Under the pieces are notes generated by a model, which did not search any database, was not told the DNA's origin, and saw only the letters and a list, made by a program, of their open reading frames with translations. DNA of 36,541 nt from JAMQKA01 sp043951865 (lineage in GTDB: Bacteria > Bacteroidota > Rhodothermia > Balneolales > Balneolaceae): NCBI RefSeq assembly GCF_043951865.1, contig NZ_JBINJF010000036.1, positions 1 to 36,541 of the forward strand, given 5' to 3'. Position 1 is the stretch's first letter. Each line of letters opens with the position of its first letter. This document shows, in pieces, positions 22,557 to 30,826 of the stretch. The translations under genes and the position numbers were made by a program.

Positions 22557-25094
22557 TTACTCCTCATCTTCCCAGCCGGCCGCGGCGGGCACGGGCTGCT
22601 CGCGGTACTCCTTGAACTTGACTCTGGGATCGAGATCCTCGGAGTTGACGAAATGCTTGAACCGTTTTCGCAGCTCGGGATTGTTGACCACCTCTTTCCA
22701 TTCGCAGGAATAGACGTTGATCAGCTGCTGCATCTCCTGTTCCAGCTCTTCGCCGATACCGAGAGAGTCTTCGACGACCACTTTCTTGAGGTAGTCCAGG
22801 CCGCCCTCCATTTTGTTGAGCCAGGTAGAGGTGCGATCCAGGTGTTCGGCCGTTTTGATGTAGAACATCAGGAAGCGGTCCAGGTATTTGATAAGCGTTT
22901 CTTCACTGAGATCGGTGGCCAGCAGTTTGGCGTGCTGGGGATTGGTACCGCCGTTTCCGCAGACAAACAGGTTCCAGCCCTCTTCGGTGGCGATGATGCC
23001 AAAGTCCTTGGCCTGGGCTTCGGCGCATTCGCGCACGCAGCCGGAAACGCCGCCTTTGAGTTTATGGGGAGCCCGAAGTCCGCGGTAACGTTCCTCAATT
23101 TCGATGGCGAAGGAAACCGATTCGTGCAGTCCGTACCGGCACCAGACGGAACCGACGCAGCTTTTCACCGTTCGAAGCGCCTTTCCGTACGCATGACCAC
23201 TTTCGAAGCCGGCCTCGATAAGGTCTTCCCAAATATCGGGGAGCTGATCCACGCGGGCGCCCATCATGTTGATGCGCTGCCCGCCGGTAATTTTGGTGTA
23301 GAGATTGTATTTCTTGGCCAGCTCACCGATGGTGATCAGCTTGTCCGGCGTAATTTCGCCGCCGGGTACGCGTGGAATTACCGAGTAGGTACCGCCGCGC
23401 TGAATGTTGGCCAGGAAGCGGTCGTTGGTATCCTGGATCGTGTCGCGGTCTTCGAGAACATGCTCGTTGAAGGCGCTGGCCAGCAGGGAGGCGACCACCG
23501 GCTTGCACTTTTCGCAGCCGTTGCCTTCGCCCACCTCATCCAGCAGCTCATCGTAGGTGTGCAGTTCTTTGACTTTGATGATGTCGAAGAGCTCCTGGCG
23601 GGTGTAATCGAAATGCTCGCAGATTACCTTGCGTACTTCTTTGCCGCGGGCCTCCATCGACTGGGTCAGCAGGTCATCGAGTATCGGTACGCAGCCGCTG
23701 CAGCCGGTACCCGCCTTGGTGCATTTTTTAATGCTGTCGATATCCTCTTTGCCTTCTTCCTCAATGAGCTCGCAGATCTCGCCCTTGGTCACGCTCTCGC
23801 AGGAGCAGATGATCGAGTCATCGGGAAAATCATACACTTTTTGGCCGGCGCCGGACTCCTCGTCGCGCTTGCCGATAATCAGGTCCACGGGATCGGGTGG
23901 CAGCGAGAAGCCATTCTGGGCGATCTGCAGCAGCATGTTGTAATCATCCGCATCGCCGACGAGCATACCGCCCAGCAGGCGATCGCCATCCTCAGAGACA
24001 TTGATACGCTTATACACGCCCTTAGCCTTGTTGTCGATAATCACTTTCTTGCTGTTCTCTTCCGACTCCCCGAACGCATCGCCAAAGCTGGCTACATCCA
24101 CGCCCACGAGCTTTAGCTTGGTGGACATATCGAATTCGGTAAACTCTTCATCGCCGCCGGTCAGGTTTTCCGCCACCACGTCGGCCATCTCGTAGCCGGG
24201 GGCCACCAGGCCGTAGATCATGCCGCGGTGCAGGGCGGATTCCCCGATCGCATAAATATCGGGATCACTGGTTTTCATCTTGTCATCCACGATGATGCCG
24301 CCGCGCTTGCCAACTTCCAGGTCAGCTTTGCGGGCCAGTTCATCGCGCGGACGAATTCCGGCGGAGATGATCACCATGTCTGCCTCCAGGCGATCGTCAT
24401 CTTCAAAGTCGAGGTATTCGGGCGTGCCATTGCCGCCGATGAGCGTAGTGTTCTTGTTCAGCAGAATTTCCAGGTCCAGCTCTTCAAGCGCCGTCTTTAA
24501 TGCATGAGCGCCGATCTCATCCAGCTGTTTCGGCATCAGGCGCGGGGCAAATTCGATGACGCTGGTCTCCAGCCCGAGGTCCATGGCCGACTTGGCCGCC
24601 TCCAGCCCGAGCAGTCCGCCGCCAATTACCGCCGCCTTGCCGGCGCCCCGGGCATAGTCCGTGATGGCATCCAGATCCTCAAGCGTGCGATACACAAATA
24701 CGCCCTTCTTGTCGGTACCGTCGATGGGAGGCACAAACGCGCTGGAGCCGGTGGCCAGGATCAGCTTGTCGTAGGAAACCGTGCGCCCTTTCTGGGAGGT
24801 TACGGTCTTGGATTTGCGATCCAGATCCACCACGAGCTCTCCGGTAAACAGGGTAATGCCCTGCTCCTCGTACCAGGAGCGCGGGGCCATCTGCAGGTCC
24901 TCCTCGTCCGCATCGGCAAAGTAGGAGCTCAGCTGTACGCGGTCGTATGCCGGGCGGGGCTCCTCGCCAAAAATGGTAATCTTAAAATTGGTGCTCGTTT
25001 CCTTGTTGATGAGCTTTTCACAAAACTTGTAGCCCACCATCCCATTTCCAACAACGACAATGTGTTCCGGTTCGGGAGATTTAGCTGGTGACAT
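22557..25094 (-). CDS. nirB: Nitrite reductase large subunit NirB
   Basis: 845 residues from the ATG at 25094, which matches the length of E. coli NirB (847); a GTG nine codons upstream (25121) is possible but less likely. Order: FAD domain (IVVVGNGMVGYKFCEKL), NAD domain (AAVIGGGLLGLEAAKS), BFD-like [2Fe-2S] domain (IICSCESVTKGE, then GTGCSGCVP), a second Cys-containing BFD-like segment (GNGCEKCKPV), ferredoxin-like half domain (SVIPRVPGGEITPDKLITIG), and siroheme/4Fe-4S ligands C646-x5-C652 (KSCVGSVWCRYG) and C686-x3-C690 (SGCVREC). It reduces nitrite to ammonium with NADH in the cytoplasm. First gene of the cluster, divergent from cobA, whose product leads to its siroheme. Confidence 0.95.
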   Translation of the reverse strand: MSPAKSPEPEHIVVVGNGMVGYKFCEKLINKETSTNFKITIFGEEPRPAYDRVQLSSYFADADEEDLQMAPRSWYEEQGITLFTGELVVDLDRKSKTVTSQKGRTVSYDKLILATGSSAFVPPIDGTDKKGVFVYRTLEDLDAITDYARGAGKAAVIGGGLLGLEAAKSAMDLGLETSVIEFAPRLMPKQLDEIGAHALKTALEELDLEILLNKNTTLIGGNGTPEYLDFEDDDRLEADMVIISAGIRPRDELARKADLEVGKRGGIIVDDKMKTSDPDIYAIGESALHRGMIYGLVAPGYEMADVVAENLTGGDEEFTEFDMSTKLKLVGVDVASFGDAFGESEENSKKVIIDNKAKGVYKRINVSEDGDRLLGGMLVGDADDYNMLLQIAQNGFSLPPDPVDLIIGKRDEESGAGQKVYDFPDDSIICSCESVTKGEICELIEEEGKEDIDSIKKCTKAGTGCSGCVPILDDLLTQSMEARGKEVRKVICEHFDYTRQELFDIIKVKELHTYDELLDEVGEGNGCEKCKPVVASLLASAFNEHVLEDRDTIQDTNDRFLANIQRGGTYSVIPRVPGGEITPDKLITIGELAKKYNLYTKITGGQRINMMGARVDQLPDIWEDLIEAGFESGHAYGKALRTVKSCVGSVWCRYGLHESVSFAIEIEERYRGLRAPHKLKGGVSGCVRECAEAQAKDFGIIATEEGWNLFVCGNGGTNPQHAKLLATDLSEETLIKYLDRFLMFYIKTAEHLDRTSTWLNKMEGGLDYLKKVVVEDSLGIGEELEQEMQQLINVYSCEWKEVVNNPELRKRFKHFVNSEDLDPRVKFKEYREQPVPAAAGWEDEE

Positions 25095-25388
25095 AACGAG
25101 TGATTGAGTTTTATGGTCCACACCTGCTGCATGCGCAGAATGTCAAGACGAAATTCTTAATATTTTTAGTTTAAAATTCAATAAAACCTTACTAATTTAT
25201 GCAAGTATTGAATTTCAGCTCGCATGTTAACATCAATTAATAAAACTTTCAAACTAAAAAATAGAGTTAATTTTCATTTTATATATTTATACTTTAGTCA
25301 AAGTGAATAATTTTATTAAATTAAATAGGCAAAATTTCCATAAAGCCGTAATTTTAAATATTTGTACTTTTATTCTGCTACTTTGCTT
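25095..25388. promoter_or_regulatory. Divergent nirB/cobA promoter region
   Basis: About 290 bp, strongly AT-rich (long A/T tracts from 25150 to 25370), between the divergent nirB and cobA genes. It should hold both promoters and any nitrogen-control operator. An inverted pair TTTTTAGTTT (25163-25172) and AAACTAAAAA (25251-25260) is present but could be chance in such sequence. I cannot point to a specific -10/-35 or a known regulator box. Confidence 0.5.
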
Positions 25389-26270
25389 ATGCCATTGACT
25401 AAATCCACAGAAACTCAACCTGATATACCGGCCGGGGGTGGCAAGCTCATACTGGTGGGGGCCGGCCCCGGCGATCCCGATCTGATAAGCATCAAGGGGG
25501 CTAAAGCCCTGGCCCGGGCCGATGTGGTGCTGTATGACACGCTCTCCCATCCCGATCTACTGGATTATGCACCACCCCGCGCTGAGAAAATTTACGTGGG
25601 GAAAAAGGCGGGCTCATCGCAGAACAGCCAGGAGAGCACGAACGATCTTATTGTCCGAAAGGCGAACGAGGGCAAGTGCGTGGTGCGGCTGAAGGGCGGT
25701 GACCCGTTCATTTTTGGTCGCGGGCACGAGGAGCTTTGCCATGCGCGGGATCACGACATCCCGGTGGAAATTGTGCCCGGTATTTCCAGCTGTACGTCTG
25801 TTGGGGAGCTGCAGGGCATACCGCTAACCAAGCGCGGTGTTAACGAAAGTTTTTGGGTGACCACCGGCGTGACGCGCAACGGTACGGTTTCGAAAGATGT
25901 GAAGCTGGCCGCCCGGTCTTCGGCCACCGTCGCCATCCTGATGGGGATGCGGAAGCTCCCCGAAATTACGCAGATTTTTCGCAATCACGGCGGTGCGGAT
26001 ACGCCTGTTGCGGTCATCCAGAAAGGCTCGCTGCCGGGGGAGAAGATCGCCCTGGGCACGGTGGATACGATTGTGGATGAGGTACGCAAAAATGAATTGA
26101 CAAACCCTGTCTTGATCATAATTGGAGACGTTGTGCGGCTACATCCCGATTTTTGCAATTCACAAAAGAAGTGGCGAGGAAAACAGGATATCGTATTTAG
26201 TGCTTTTAACAGCAGCTACAGGGAGATAACAGAATATATGAGAGTAGGAATCTCTGCCCTAAACTTCTAA
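25389..26270 (+). CDS. cobA: Uroporphyrinogen-III C-methyltransferase (SUMT)
   Basis: 293 residues from the ATG at 25389; a TTG nine codons upstream is open but adds nothing typical. SUMT signatures are LVGAGPGDPDLISIKGAKAL, VRLKGGDPFIFGRGHEE, VEIVPGISSCTSV and GIPLTKRG. The enzyme methylates uroporphyrinogen III twice to precorrin-2, en route to siroheme for NirB and to cobalamin. Beyond the usual end (IIGDVVRLHP) there is a tail of about 43 residues (FCNSQKKWRGK to VGISALNF) I cannot assign; it contains no CysG NAD/ferrochelatase domain. Divergent from nirB, which fits shared nitrogen control. A terminator-like hairpin lies 200 bp downstream. Confidence 0.9.
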   Translation: MPLTKSTETQPDIPAGGGKLILVGAGPGDPDLISIKGAKALARADVVLYDTLSHPDLLDYAPPRAEKIYVGKKAGSSQNSQESTNDLIVRKANEGKCVVRLKGGDPFIFGRGHEELCHARDHDIPVEIVPGISSCTSVGELQGIPLTKRGVNESFWVTTGVTRNGTVSKDVKLAARSSATVAILMGMRKLPEITQIFRNHGGADTPVAVIQKGSLPGEKIALGTVDTIVDEVRKNELTNPVLIIIGDVVRLHPDFCNSQKKWRGKQDIVFSAFNSSYREITEYMRVGISALNF

Positions 26271-26469
26271 CCTGCATTTCACCGAAATAGGGCTCATGCG
26301 CAAGACGCTGGTGGAAATTGCCCGCCAACCTATCAATAAACGTACTCGCCGGCAAAGTTCAGCAACAATAGCTTCGCAGGTTGAACACGTTTCATCTTCC
26401 GGATGATTCTACAGGAATATGCAGTTTACCGTAATTTAGAGATAGTCTATCCCCAGGAGCTCAATAAGA

Positions 26470-26499
26470 AAGCCGAATTGTTAACAACTCGACTTTTTT
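26470..26499 (+). terminator. Probable intrinsic terminator
   Basis: Hairpin around the palindrome TTGTTAACAA: AAGCCGA on the left against TCGACTT on the right with two mismatches, followed by a run of T (to 26499). It lies between the end of cobA and the promoter of the riboswitch unit, so it would insulate the two. Confidence 0.55.
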
Positions 26500-26514
26500 G
26501 TGGAAAAGTATTCG

Positions 26515-26543
26515 TTGACAATGAGAGCGGCAGCTCTTTTCTT
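26515..26543 (+). promoter_or_regulatory. Possible promoter of the riboswitch transcript
   Basis: Perfect TTGACA at 26515-26520, then 17 bp and the weak -10 candidate TTTCTT (26538-26543). Transcription would start near 26550, where the 5' strand of riboswitch helix P1 begins. The -10 is poor, so confidence rests on the -35 and the position. Confidence 0.35.
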
Positions 26544-26547
26544 GAAT

Positions 26548-26716
26548 ACAGGTTTGAAGGTGCCCCGATTCTGTCGGGGTGAAAAGGGAATCCAGTGAAA
26601 TGCTGGAGCTGTACCCGCAACTGTAATCCGGAATATTCTTTGATTTAACCACTGTCTCAGCCCCAAACGAGGCGGGAAGGTTCGAAGAAATTGTCGGTAA
26701 GTCAGGAGACCTGCCT
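26548..26716 (+). ncRNA. Cobalamin riboswitch
   Basis: Conserved blocks in the right order: ACAGGTTTGAAGGTGC (P1/P2 5' side), AAAAGGGAA (from 26582), the core AGCTGTACCCGCAACTGTAA (26607-26626), ACTG (26651), GGCGGGAAGG (26671-26680) and the B12 box AAGTCAGGAGACCTGCC (26699-26715). CAGGT (26549-26553) and ACCTG (26709-26713) form closing helix P1. Cobalamin riboswitches generally switch downstream genes off when adenosyl- or methylcobalamin is bound. Here the downstream genes are a metE stump and nrdB-nrdA. Confidence 0.95.
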
Positions 26717-26790
26717 TTAAATCAGTAAACGAGGCCTTCGGGAGTTAAGGCGTTGTTGAAAGGCAGGTATGGAATACCCGACTGTTTTTA
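26709..26790 (+). promoter_or_regulatory. Riboswitch expression platform
   Basis: ACCTGCCTTT (26709-26718), which includes the 3' strand of P1, is perfectly complementary over 10 bp to AAAGGCAGGT (26759-26768), with a small nested hairpin GCCTT/AAGGC (26734-26751). The downstream strand also takes part in a competing hairpin CAGGTAT-GGA-ATACC with CTG and then TTTTT (26764-26789). The two are mutually exclusive: without ligand the 10 bp antiterminator can form; with ligand P1 holds ACCTG and the terminator can form. This is a model from base pairing only. Confidence 0.55.
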
Positions 26791-26870
26791 CTGATCTCAC
26801 CAGCTCCGTGAACTCCTGCCCTTCAACGTTTTGCATCCCACCTCAGAATTGCAAGCTAAAACGAATTGCT

Positions 26871-27218
26871 ATGATTACCCACAATCTTGGATACCCGCGG
26901 ATAGGTATCAACAGAGACCTGAAGAAAGTAATAGAACCGTATTGGAAGGGAGAGACCGGCAAAGCCAGACTGAATGAATCAATTTCGATCTTCAAGGTGA
27001 TGCACTGGACCACCCAGAAAGATGCGGGAATCGACCTGGTACCTTCAAATGATTTTTCGCTCTACGATCAGGTGCTGGATATGGCCCTGTTGGTCGGCGC
27101 CATACCAGATCGTGATCTGTATGAGAAAGAAAATGACAAAATTTACAGCTATCCCATCGATACCAGCTTTGCCATGGCGCGAGGATTACAGGATAATACG
27201 CAAGTAATTTCCTGCTAA
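26871..27218 (+). pseudogene. metE: metE remnant (N-terminal 115 codons)
   Basis: From ATG 26871 the protein reads MITHNLGYPRIGINRDLKKV, then IEPYWKG, HWTTQKDAGIDLVPSNDFSL and YDQVLDMALLVGAIPDR, the unmistakable start of cobalamin-independent methionine synthase. It stops at TAA 27216-27218 soon after SFAMARG, where MetE should continue for about 650 more residues including the zinc and methionine-synthesis domain. No further metE sequence is seen; nrdB begins 15 bp later. MetE is a classic target of B12 riboswitches, so riboswitch and stump are probably an original pair left by a deletion. The upstream ATG at 26769 is in frame but adds 34 unlike residues. Confidence 0.85.
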
Positions 27219-27232
27219 GCAATAGTTCTATC

Positions 27233-28249
27233 ATGAAAACCAGGAATTCAAAAATCACAAGTATGAATAATAAACTGATTGGGCGTACGTCTGTACGCGA
27301 AAATATCAAACTGAGCGAGGATCCCTCGTATCCCATCTTTAAAGAGTTGTACGAAAAACAGAAAAAGGTGGTCTGGTTTCCCGAAGAGCTGAACATCCAG
27401 CAGGATGCCCTCGACTATCACACGCTGACCCACGATGAAAAAGAGCTTTTTGATACGGCTGTGGGCTATTTCTGCTCGTCGGAGCTGCTGGTGCAAAACG
27501 TGCTGGTCAATTCCTTTTTCCCTTTGCTCACCGATCCACACGCAAAGATGAGCTTCAGCACCCAGCTGTTTATGGAGAATATCCACAGCGACTTCTTTGA
27601 GATTGTACTGCAGTCCTTCGGACTGGACCGCGAGAAGATGTACGATGTGGCCTTCGACGATCCGATATTGCGGAAAAAGCAAAATCTTATTGTCGATGAG
27701 ATCGATAAAATAAGTCACGGAAAAATTAATCCCGAAACACTCGAGGGACAAAAAAAGGTACTTCGGGCCATTCTGCTAAATAACATCATCTTAGAAGGGA
27801 TTTTCTTTTACTCCTCATTCGCCCATTTCTTTGCGCTCAAGGATATGGCCAAGATGAAAAACGTGGTTTCCGGGGTGGAACTGGTACTGATCGATGAATC
27901 GCTGCACCTGCAAAACGGCATCGAAGCTATCCTGATTATGCTGGAAGAAAATCCGGAAATTGTGAAGGATACCGAGTACGTGCAGGATATCCGGAATGTC
28001 ATCCTGGAGGGAACCTCCCTGGAAATTGAGTATGTCAAACATCGATTTGGCGACCGGACGATCCTGGGCATTTCATCCGGAGAGATGGAGCGGTACCTGA
28101 AATATATCACTGACCGGCGATTGCAGGAGCTCGGCTTTCGGCAGGAGTTTCATATCAATGAAAATCCACTGCGATTCCTGCAGAAAGAAGACGTAAAAAA
28201 GCTGATCAACTTTTTCGAAGTCTCATCTACCGAATACACTAATTACTAA
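27233..28249 (+). CDS. nrdB: RNR class I beta subunit NrdB, class Ic-like
   Basis: 338 residues. The beta subunit makes the oxidant that starts nucleotide reduction in NrdA. Metal ligands in order: E84 (SSELLVQ), E115 and H118 (MENIHSDFF), E188 (ILEGIFF), E222 and H225 (IDESLHL). In E. coli the first ligand is D84 and the radical tyrosine is Y122; here they are Glu84 and Phe122. Loss of the Tyr together with Glu at the first ligand is the pattern of class Ic enzymes (Chlamydia trachomatis), which use a Mn(IV)/Fe(III) cluster as the radical. W48 is retained. The start at 27233 is chosen for position; ATG 27263 is also possible and no clear ribosome site is seen. 11 bp before nrdA. Confidence 0.92.
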   Translation: MKTRNSKITSMNNKLIGRTSVRENIKLSEDPSYPIFKELYEKQKKVVWFPEELNIQQDALDYHTLTHDEKELFDTAVGYFCSSELLVQNVLVNSFFPLLTDPHAKMSFSTQLFMENIHSDFFEIVLQSFGLDREKMYDVAFDDPILRKKQNLIVDEIDKISHGKINPETLEGQKKVLRAILLNNIILEGIFFYSSFAHFFALKDMAKMKNVVSGVELVLIDESLHLQNGIEAILIMLEENPEIVKDTEYVQDIRNVILEGTSLEIEYVKHRFGDRTILGISSGEMERYLKYITDRRLQELGFRQEFHINENPLRFLQKEDVKKLINFFEVSSTEYTNY

Positions 28250-28260
28250 AACATTCAACT

Positions 28261-30678
28261 ATGAAACGTACAGTCATAAAGCGCGACGGCACGGAACAGC
28301 CTTTCCGCACCCAAAAAATAATCAACGCGATATTCGAAATCATCCAGAGACTAAAAGTCGAGGATGATTATGAGCTCGTCTTCAAAATCATGAAAGAGCT
28401 TGACCTGAAAGTCCCCGAGCGGGTCACCACCGAAGAGCTCGACCGGCTGGTGCTCAAGGCCATCGAGCAGCTCATCCCCAAGCACCCGGTCTACGATACG
28501 CTGGCCACGCGCCAGCTGCTGAAGATCATCAACAAGGATATTGACCGCCGGCTGGATGGATTCAAAGAGTACTTGGAACAGGCCTTTGACCAAAGCCTGC
28601 TGGATGAACGGCTTAAAGAGTTTGACTTCGACCTGCTGGCCGACAGTCTCAATTTCGACCGCGACGGACTGCTGGGCTACTTTGGGCTGACTACGCTGAA
28701 AGATCGCTATCTGATGAAAAATCGCGAGGATCGGACGATTGAGAAACCACAATGGTTTTTCATGCGTGTGGCCATGGGGATCGGCAATTCCAATGAGCAG
28801 ATCGTAAAGATATATAACAAACTCTCGAATTTGGAGTACCTGCACTCCACGCCCACGCTGTTCAACTCGGGCACCACCACGTCGCAATATTCGTCCTGTT
28901 ACGTGAGCGTGATCGATGATTCGCTGGACTCCATTATGGATAAAGTGCGGGAGACCGCTTTTCTGGCCAAGTATGCCGGAGGCGTGGGTACCGATGTGAC
29001 CCGTATCCGGGCAACCGGTTCCAACATCAAATCGTTGAATGCACCTTCCTCGGGTGCGATCCCATTCATCAAAGTGTTTGATACGCTGGTAAACTCCATC
29101 CAGCAGGGCGGACGCCGGCGCAGCTCGCAGGTGATGTCGATGCAGCCGTGGCACCTTGATATCGACGGATTTCTGGATCTGCGGGAGACTACCGGTAACG
29201 CCTATTTCCGCACCCCGTCACTCAATACCAGCCTCTGGATGCCGGACGAGATGATGCGGCGCATCAAGGAAGGCGAACCGATCTACCTGTTTGATCCCGG
29301 CGAATGCCCGGAGTTGGTGGATGCCGTGGGCGACGATTTCAAGAAGAAGTATGAGAAACGTATCAAGCAGGCCGAGGCTGATCAGCTGGAGCATTATGAG
29401 AAACGTGACAGCCAGAACTTCTTCAAAAAATACCTGTTCAAGCTGGCTAAAACGGGTCATCCGTGGCTCATTTTCAAGGATGAGCACAATCGCCATAACC
29501 CGTGTCCCGAGTACAGCGTGATTAACAGCTCGAATTTGTGTACCGAGATCTCCATCCCCAACCGACCCGACTCCACGGCCGTCTGCACGCTGGCGTCGGT
29601 GAACTTGTCGAAACACCTTAACGAAGACAACAGCGATATCGACTGGGACAAGCTTGAGGATACGCTGGAGGTCATGACACGGGGACTCGATAACATCCTG
29701 GATAAAAATTTCTACCCGTCCGAGGCCGCAAAGAAGAATACGATGGATCTGCGACCGCTGGGCGTCGGCATGATGGGCTTTGCCGAAGCGCTTGTGGATC
29801 TGGACATCCCGTACGATTCCGAAGAAGCAGTGATGCTGGCACGTAAGCTGGGATCCTTTATGCGCAACATTACCTATCGCACATCGCAGGAGCTGGCTGA
29901 AGAGCGCGGGGCGTTCAAACACTACCAGAAGATGGAAGACCAGGGGGATCCCTATGATTACGAGCCGCGCCGAAACGCCGTACTGCTGGCAATTGCGCCT
30001 ACCGCTTCCATCTCAATTATTTCCGGCACGACGTCTTCCATCGACAGCTACTTCAGCAATCTTTATTCCCGGGATACCCTTTCCGGCAAGCATATTGTGA
30101 TCAACCGTCAGCTGATAGAGGACCTGGAACAGAAAGGATTCTGGAGCGAAGAGATGGCGCAGACCATCAAGGCGAATAACGGCTCGGTTCAGCCGATAAA
30201 GGAGCTGGATGGCGTCATCAACAAGAACCTGTACAAAACAGCTTATGAAATTCACCCTAAGCGACAGGTTGATATCGCCTCGGCCTTCCAGGAATCCATT
30301 GATCAGTCGGTCTCGAAATCGCTCTATATCGACGAGCAGCTGCGCGACAGCATGGATGAAATCTACCTCTATGCCTGGGAAAAGAAATTGAAATCCACTT
30401 ACTACTGCTTTATTGACAAGGTGGTGAAAGGCGAAAAATATACCGAAAGCGTCAACAAGCGGGGCTCACGTCGTGGTTTCGGAGCGGCAGGTTCCGACCA
30501 TAATGGCTCCGTTTCCAAATCAGCCGATACTGATGATGAGGAAAGTAAAGGAGCACTGGAAGCCAAAGCCCGGGAAAAATTTGGGGATGAGGTCGTCGAA
30601 CAGGCACTCAATGCCAAGAATGCGGATTCCTGTCCCACTGATCCTATGTTGCGTCGGATTTGTCCGGCCTGCGAATAA
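28261..30678 (+). CDS. nrdA: RNR class I alpha subunit NrdA
   Basis: 805 residues. An N-terminal ATP-cone (VIKRDGTEQPFRTQKI, to about residue 95) gives dATP/ATP activity control. Active-site residues: C213 (SSCYVSVIDDSLDSI), N425/C427/E429 (SSNLCTEISIP), and C442 (AVCTLASVNL), equivalent to C225, N437, C439, E441 and C462 of E. coli. The radical-relay tyrosine pair is KSTYYCF near the C-terminus, and the tail ends ICPACE, the redox-active CxxC that re-reduces the active site. A Gly/Ser/Asp-rich linker of about 60 residues precedes the tail. It reduces ribonucleoside diphosphates in the cytoplasm with oxygen-dependent NrdB, so the pair needs no B12. It ends at a clear terminator. Confidence 0.95.
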   Translation: MKRTVIKRDGTEQPFRTQKIINAIFEIIQRLKVEDDYELVFKIMKELDLKVPERVTTEELDRLVLKAIEQLIPKHPVYDTLATRQLLKIINKDIDRRLDGFKEYLEQAFDQSLLDERLKEFDFDLLADSLNFDRDGLLGYFGLTTLKDRYLMKNREDRTIEKPQWFFMRVAMGIGNSNEQIVKIYNKLSNLEYLHSTPTLFNSGTTTSQYSSCYVSVIDDSLDSIMDKVRETAFLAKYAGGVGTDVTRIRATGSNIKSLNAPSSGAIPFIKVFDTLVNSIQQGGRRRSSQVMSMQPWHLDIDGFLDLRETTGNAYFRTPSLNTSLWMPDEMMRRIKEGEPIYLFDPGECPELVDAVGDDFKKKYEKRIKQAEADQLEHYEKRDSQNFFKKYLFKLAKTGHPWLIFKDEHNRHNPCPEYSVINSSNLCTEISIPNRPDSTAVCTLASVNLSKHLNEDNSDIDWDKLEDTLEVMTRGLDNILDKNFYPSEAAKKNTMDLRPLGVGMMGFAEALVDLDIPYDSEEAVMLARKLGSFMRNITYRTSQELAEERGAFKHYQKMEDQGDPYDYEPRRNAVLLAIAPTASISIISGTTSSIDSYFSNLYSRDTLSGKHIVINRQLIEDLEQKGFWSEEMAQTIKANNGSVQPIKELDGVINKNLYKTAYEIHPKRQVDIASAFQESIDQSVSKSLYIDEQLRDSMDEIYLYAWEKKLKSTYYCFIDKVVKGEKYTESVNKRGSRRGFGAAGSDHNGSVSKSADTDDEESKGALEAKAREKFGDEVVEQALNAKNADSCPTDPMLRRICPACE

Positions 30679-30688
30679 TGAATTTCAA

Positions 30689-30722
30689 GCGATGTCGTCG
30701 AAATGGCGGCATCGCATTTTTA
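30689..30722 (+). terminator. Intrinsic terminator of nrdBA
   Basis: GCGATGTCG (30689-30697) and CGGCATCGC (30707-30715) pair with one T/G irregularity around a 9 nt loop, followed by ATTTTTATT. It lies 11 bp after the nrdA stop. Confidence 0.8.
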
Positions 30723-30826
30723 TTGAATCCTTAAATTTGATATAAGCAGTGGTCGGAGGCCATAAAAAGGCAATTTTTATATGGTTCCATGTAACAACAG
30801 TTGGGAAACCCATGAAAACTCTTCAT

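Noticed and set aside
22533..24116. 527-codon open frame antisense to nirB
   Set aside because: Same reason: the sense strand encodes NirB with its siroheme ligands; the antisense product has no known motif.
25163..25260. 10-bp inverted pair TTTTTAGTTT/AAACTAAAAA as an operator
   Set aside because: The region is extremely AT-rich and the arms are 78 bp apart; chance is a sufficient explanation.
26271..26469. Possible further siroheme gene after cobA
   Set aside because: None of the frames gives precorrin-2 dehydrogenase/ferrochelatase motifs; only short open runs are seen before the terminator.
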